From: Acidobacteriota bacterium | GTDB taxonomy: Bacteria > Acidobacteriota > Blastocatellia > UBA7656 | Reading direction: 5' to 3' | Length of the DNA: 64,000 nt | NCBI GenBank assembly: GCA_040754075.1 | Contig: JBFMDH010000012.1 | Span: 124,001 to 188,000 of the forward strand | Part shown: positions 62,592 through 64,000 of the stretch, piece by piece | Layout of the letters: each line of letters starts with the position of its first letter | How positions within the stretch are numbered: the first letter of the stretch is position 1 | Made by a program: the position numbers and the translations under genes | The notes under the pieces: model-generated | Database searches by the model: none | What the model was told of the DNA's origin: nothing | What the model saw: the letters and a program-made list of their open reading frames with translations, nothing else

Positions 62592-64000
62592 ATGTCAGCC
62601 AATCTGCGAATCCGCAATAAAAAAACCGGTCAACAATTTGAATATCCGCTTTCCGCCCCGGAAGTGCGCATCGGGCGAGCGATTGAATTCAATCAAATAG
62701 TTTTAAATGATGAAAAGGTTTCACGCTGGCACGCTTCGATTCGCCGGGTCGGTGGCAACTTCATTCTCAACGACCTCAACAGTGCCAACGGGACATTGAT
62801 TAATGGCAAACGCATAACCGAACTGCCGCTCAAGGATAACGACACGATTACCATCGGCACATATGAACTGTTTTTCGCGCAAGACCTCACGGCTTCAATG
62901 ACCATTCATTACGAGGAAAACCCGCAAAGCCATACCATTTTTTTGCGCGCCCCATCGGATATTTTATCCGCCCTGGCGAAACAACCCACTTCGCCGATAT
63001 CGCAATTTAGCACCATTGATGATTTGTTAAAGGAGATTGAACTTCTTAAACGCAAAGGTGAAACGCTATCGCACATTTATCATTTGAATCGCCTGCTCAA
63101 TTCGGTCTTTTCGCTTGACGATATTTTTAACAAACTGAGCGAAATGATTTTCAGTCTGACTCCGGCGGATCGCTTTTTCGTGTTGATAAAAGATGCGGAT
63201 AGTGGCGAATTTTCGCCGAGTTTTGCCAATTTTAAAAACCGCGAAACCAAAGGCGGTAATGAAAACCTCTACATCAGCAAAACCGTTCTGGAGCAGGTGT
63301 TGTCGGAAAAAATCTCTTTTCTATCGACCGACGCGCAAACCGATACCCGTTTGGCACAGACGCAATCACTCGTCGCGTTTAATATCCATTCGATTATCTG
63401 TGCGCCGCTACTCAGTCAAAGCAACCTTCTTGGGGTGATTTATATTGATTGCAACAACCCTTTGAAAATTCTCGGTGAAGATGAACTGGAATTATTAAAC
63501 GCGCTGGCAGCTACGGCTTCGATGGCGATTGATAATGCCGCATCGCATGAAAGGTTATTGAAAGAAACTCTGGCGCGCGCCGCTTATAGCCGGTTTATGC
63601 CTGAGCATGTGGTCAATGAAATCCTAGCGAGTCCCGATGCTTTCAGCCTTGGCGGTAAAAATCAAATTGCTACCATTCTGTTTTCCGATATTCGCGGCTT
63701 TACCACCATGTCGGAGAATCTGCCACCTGAATCCCTGATTAAAATGCTCAATCAATATTTTTCAGCAATGACGCCAATTGTCTTTCGCCATCAAGGGTTA
63801 CTCGATAAATACATCGGTGATGGCATTATGGCGCTTTTCGGGGTTCCCTATGAATTGGAAAACTCTGCCATCAGCGCAGTCCAAACGGCAATCGAAATGC
63901 AACAGGCGATGCGAGGATTGAATGAGGAATTCCGGCAATCGGGCTTTCCACCAATTGCCATTGGCATCGGCATCAATACCGGAAAAGTGACGGTTGGCTA
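62592..64000 (+). CDS. FHA-GAF-class III adenylate/guanylate cyclase, 3' end outside window
   Basis: First 469 codons, continuing off the right edge. An FHA domain at about 1-100 reads VRIGRAIEFNQIVLNDEKVSRWHA and LNDLNSANGTLINGK, with the phosphothreonine-binding Arg, Ser and Asn. A GAF domain at about 165-320 follows. A class III cyclase catalytic domain begins near 340: ATILFSDIRGFTTMSENL (first metal Asp) and DKYIGDGIMALFG (second metal Asp). FHA input suggests response to Ser/Thr phosphorylation. Start ATG 62592 has no ribosome-binding site but lies just after a TATAAT. Confidence 0.93.
   Translation, partial: MSANLRIRNKKTGQQFEYPLSAPEVRIGRAIEFNQIVLNDEKVSRWHASIRRVGGNFILNDLNSANGTLINGKRITELPLKDNDTITIGTYELFFAQDLTASMTIHYEENPQSHTIFLRAPSDILSALAKQPTSPISQFSTIDDLLKEIELLKRKGETLSHIYHLNRLLNSVFSLDDIFNKLSEMIFSLTPADRFFVLIKDADSGEFSPSFANFKNRETKGGNENLYISKTVLEQVLSEKISFLSTDAQTDTRLAQTQSLVAFNIHSIICAPLLSQSNLLGVIYIDCNNPLKILGEDELELLNALAATASMAIDNAASHERLLKETLARAAYSRFMPEHVVNEILASPDAFSLGGKNQIATILFSDIRGFTTMSENLPPESLIKMLNQYFSAMTPIVFRHQGLLDKYIGDGIMALFGVPYELENSAISAVQTAIEMQQAMRGLNEEFRQSGFPPIAIGIGINTGKVTVG

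Noticed and set aside
62408-62617. Seventy-codon extension of the secreted protein at 61910
   Set aside because: It is without protein-like composition and would bury the signal peptide. ATG 62407 is a natural start.

Overview
The window is bacterial chromosomal DNA of middling GC. It is gene-dense and has no insertion sequence, prophage or CRISPR array that I can recognise. The likely source is an Acidobacteriota-type bacterium, possibly Blastocatellia. This rests on several things seen together: many NtrC-type sigma-54 activators with multi-PAS kinases, MglA-like GTPases with roadblock and DUF4388 (PATAN) proteins, HExxH metalloproteases with poly-glycine linkers and TIG-like C-termini, and a DUF2934-Hsp20 fusion. 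This placement is an inference, not a measurement.

Layout. 1-767 holds the 5' two thirds of rarA (minus). 1258-5730 holds a Lol/MacB-like set: a lipoprotein, an FtsX-type permease, an ABC ATPase, a small membrane protein and a LolA-like carrier, followed by an XdhC-like half protein. 5727-8282 is a GAF-PAS-GGDEF-EAL c-di-GMP protein. 8699-12654 is an NtrC regulator with its histidine kinase. 12698-15961 carries a family 2 glycosyltransferase, a two-TM K+ channel with RCK domains, and a double-PDZ protein.

16214-34159 is the most distinctive part: thirteen consecutive minus-strand genes, all signalling or signalling-linked. Read in the direction of transcription they are a six-PAS kinase, an NtrC regulator, a REC and an EAL protein behind a well-formed sigma-54 promoter, a REC-PAS-PAS kinase, a second NtrC regulator with a variant GAFTDA loop, a REC-DUF4388-roadblock protein, two free roadblock proteins, an MglA-like GTPase fused to a kinase-like domain, a metallophosphoesterase, an ABC-ATPase fused to a dual-specificity phosphatase, and an MFS transporter. 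The last four are tightly translation-coupled. I think this is the best candidate for an undescribed system: a small-GTPase switch with a built-in kinase-like writer and two phosphatase-type erasers.

34160-35428 has no convincing gene but contains a second sigma-54-like promoter. 35429-48892 is a stress and metabolism island: a small membrane protein, PRPP synthetase, a phosphoribosyltransferase, a ligase-ACP-acyltransferase fusion, PolX, a secreted unknown, a thiamine-binding-type protein, DUF2934-Hsp20, small envelope proteins, PAP2 and glucan phosphorylase. A tRNA-Val(CAC) follows. 49514-57783 carries secreted proteins (three metalloproteases and one PPC-repeat protein) that share a C-terminal TIG-like module, with a methyltransferase between them. 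57922-58733 has an NTF2-like and a Dabb protein. 58734-59448 is a gap with two large inverted-repeat structures. 59449-64000 has mutL, two small minus-strand genes and the 5' part of an FHA-GAF-class III cyclase gene with a near-leaderless start.
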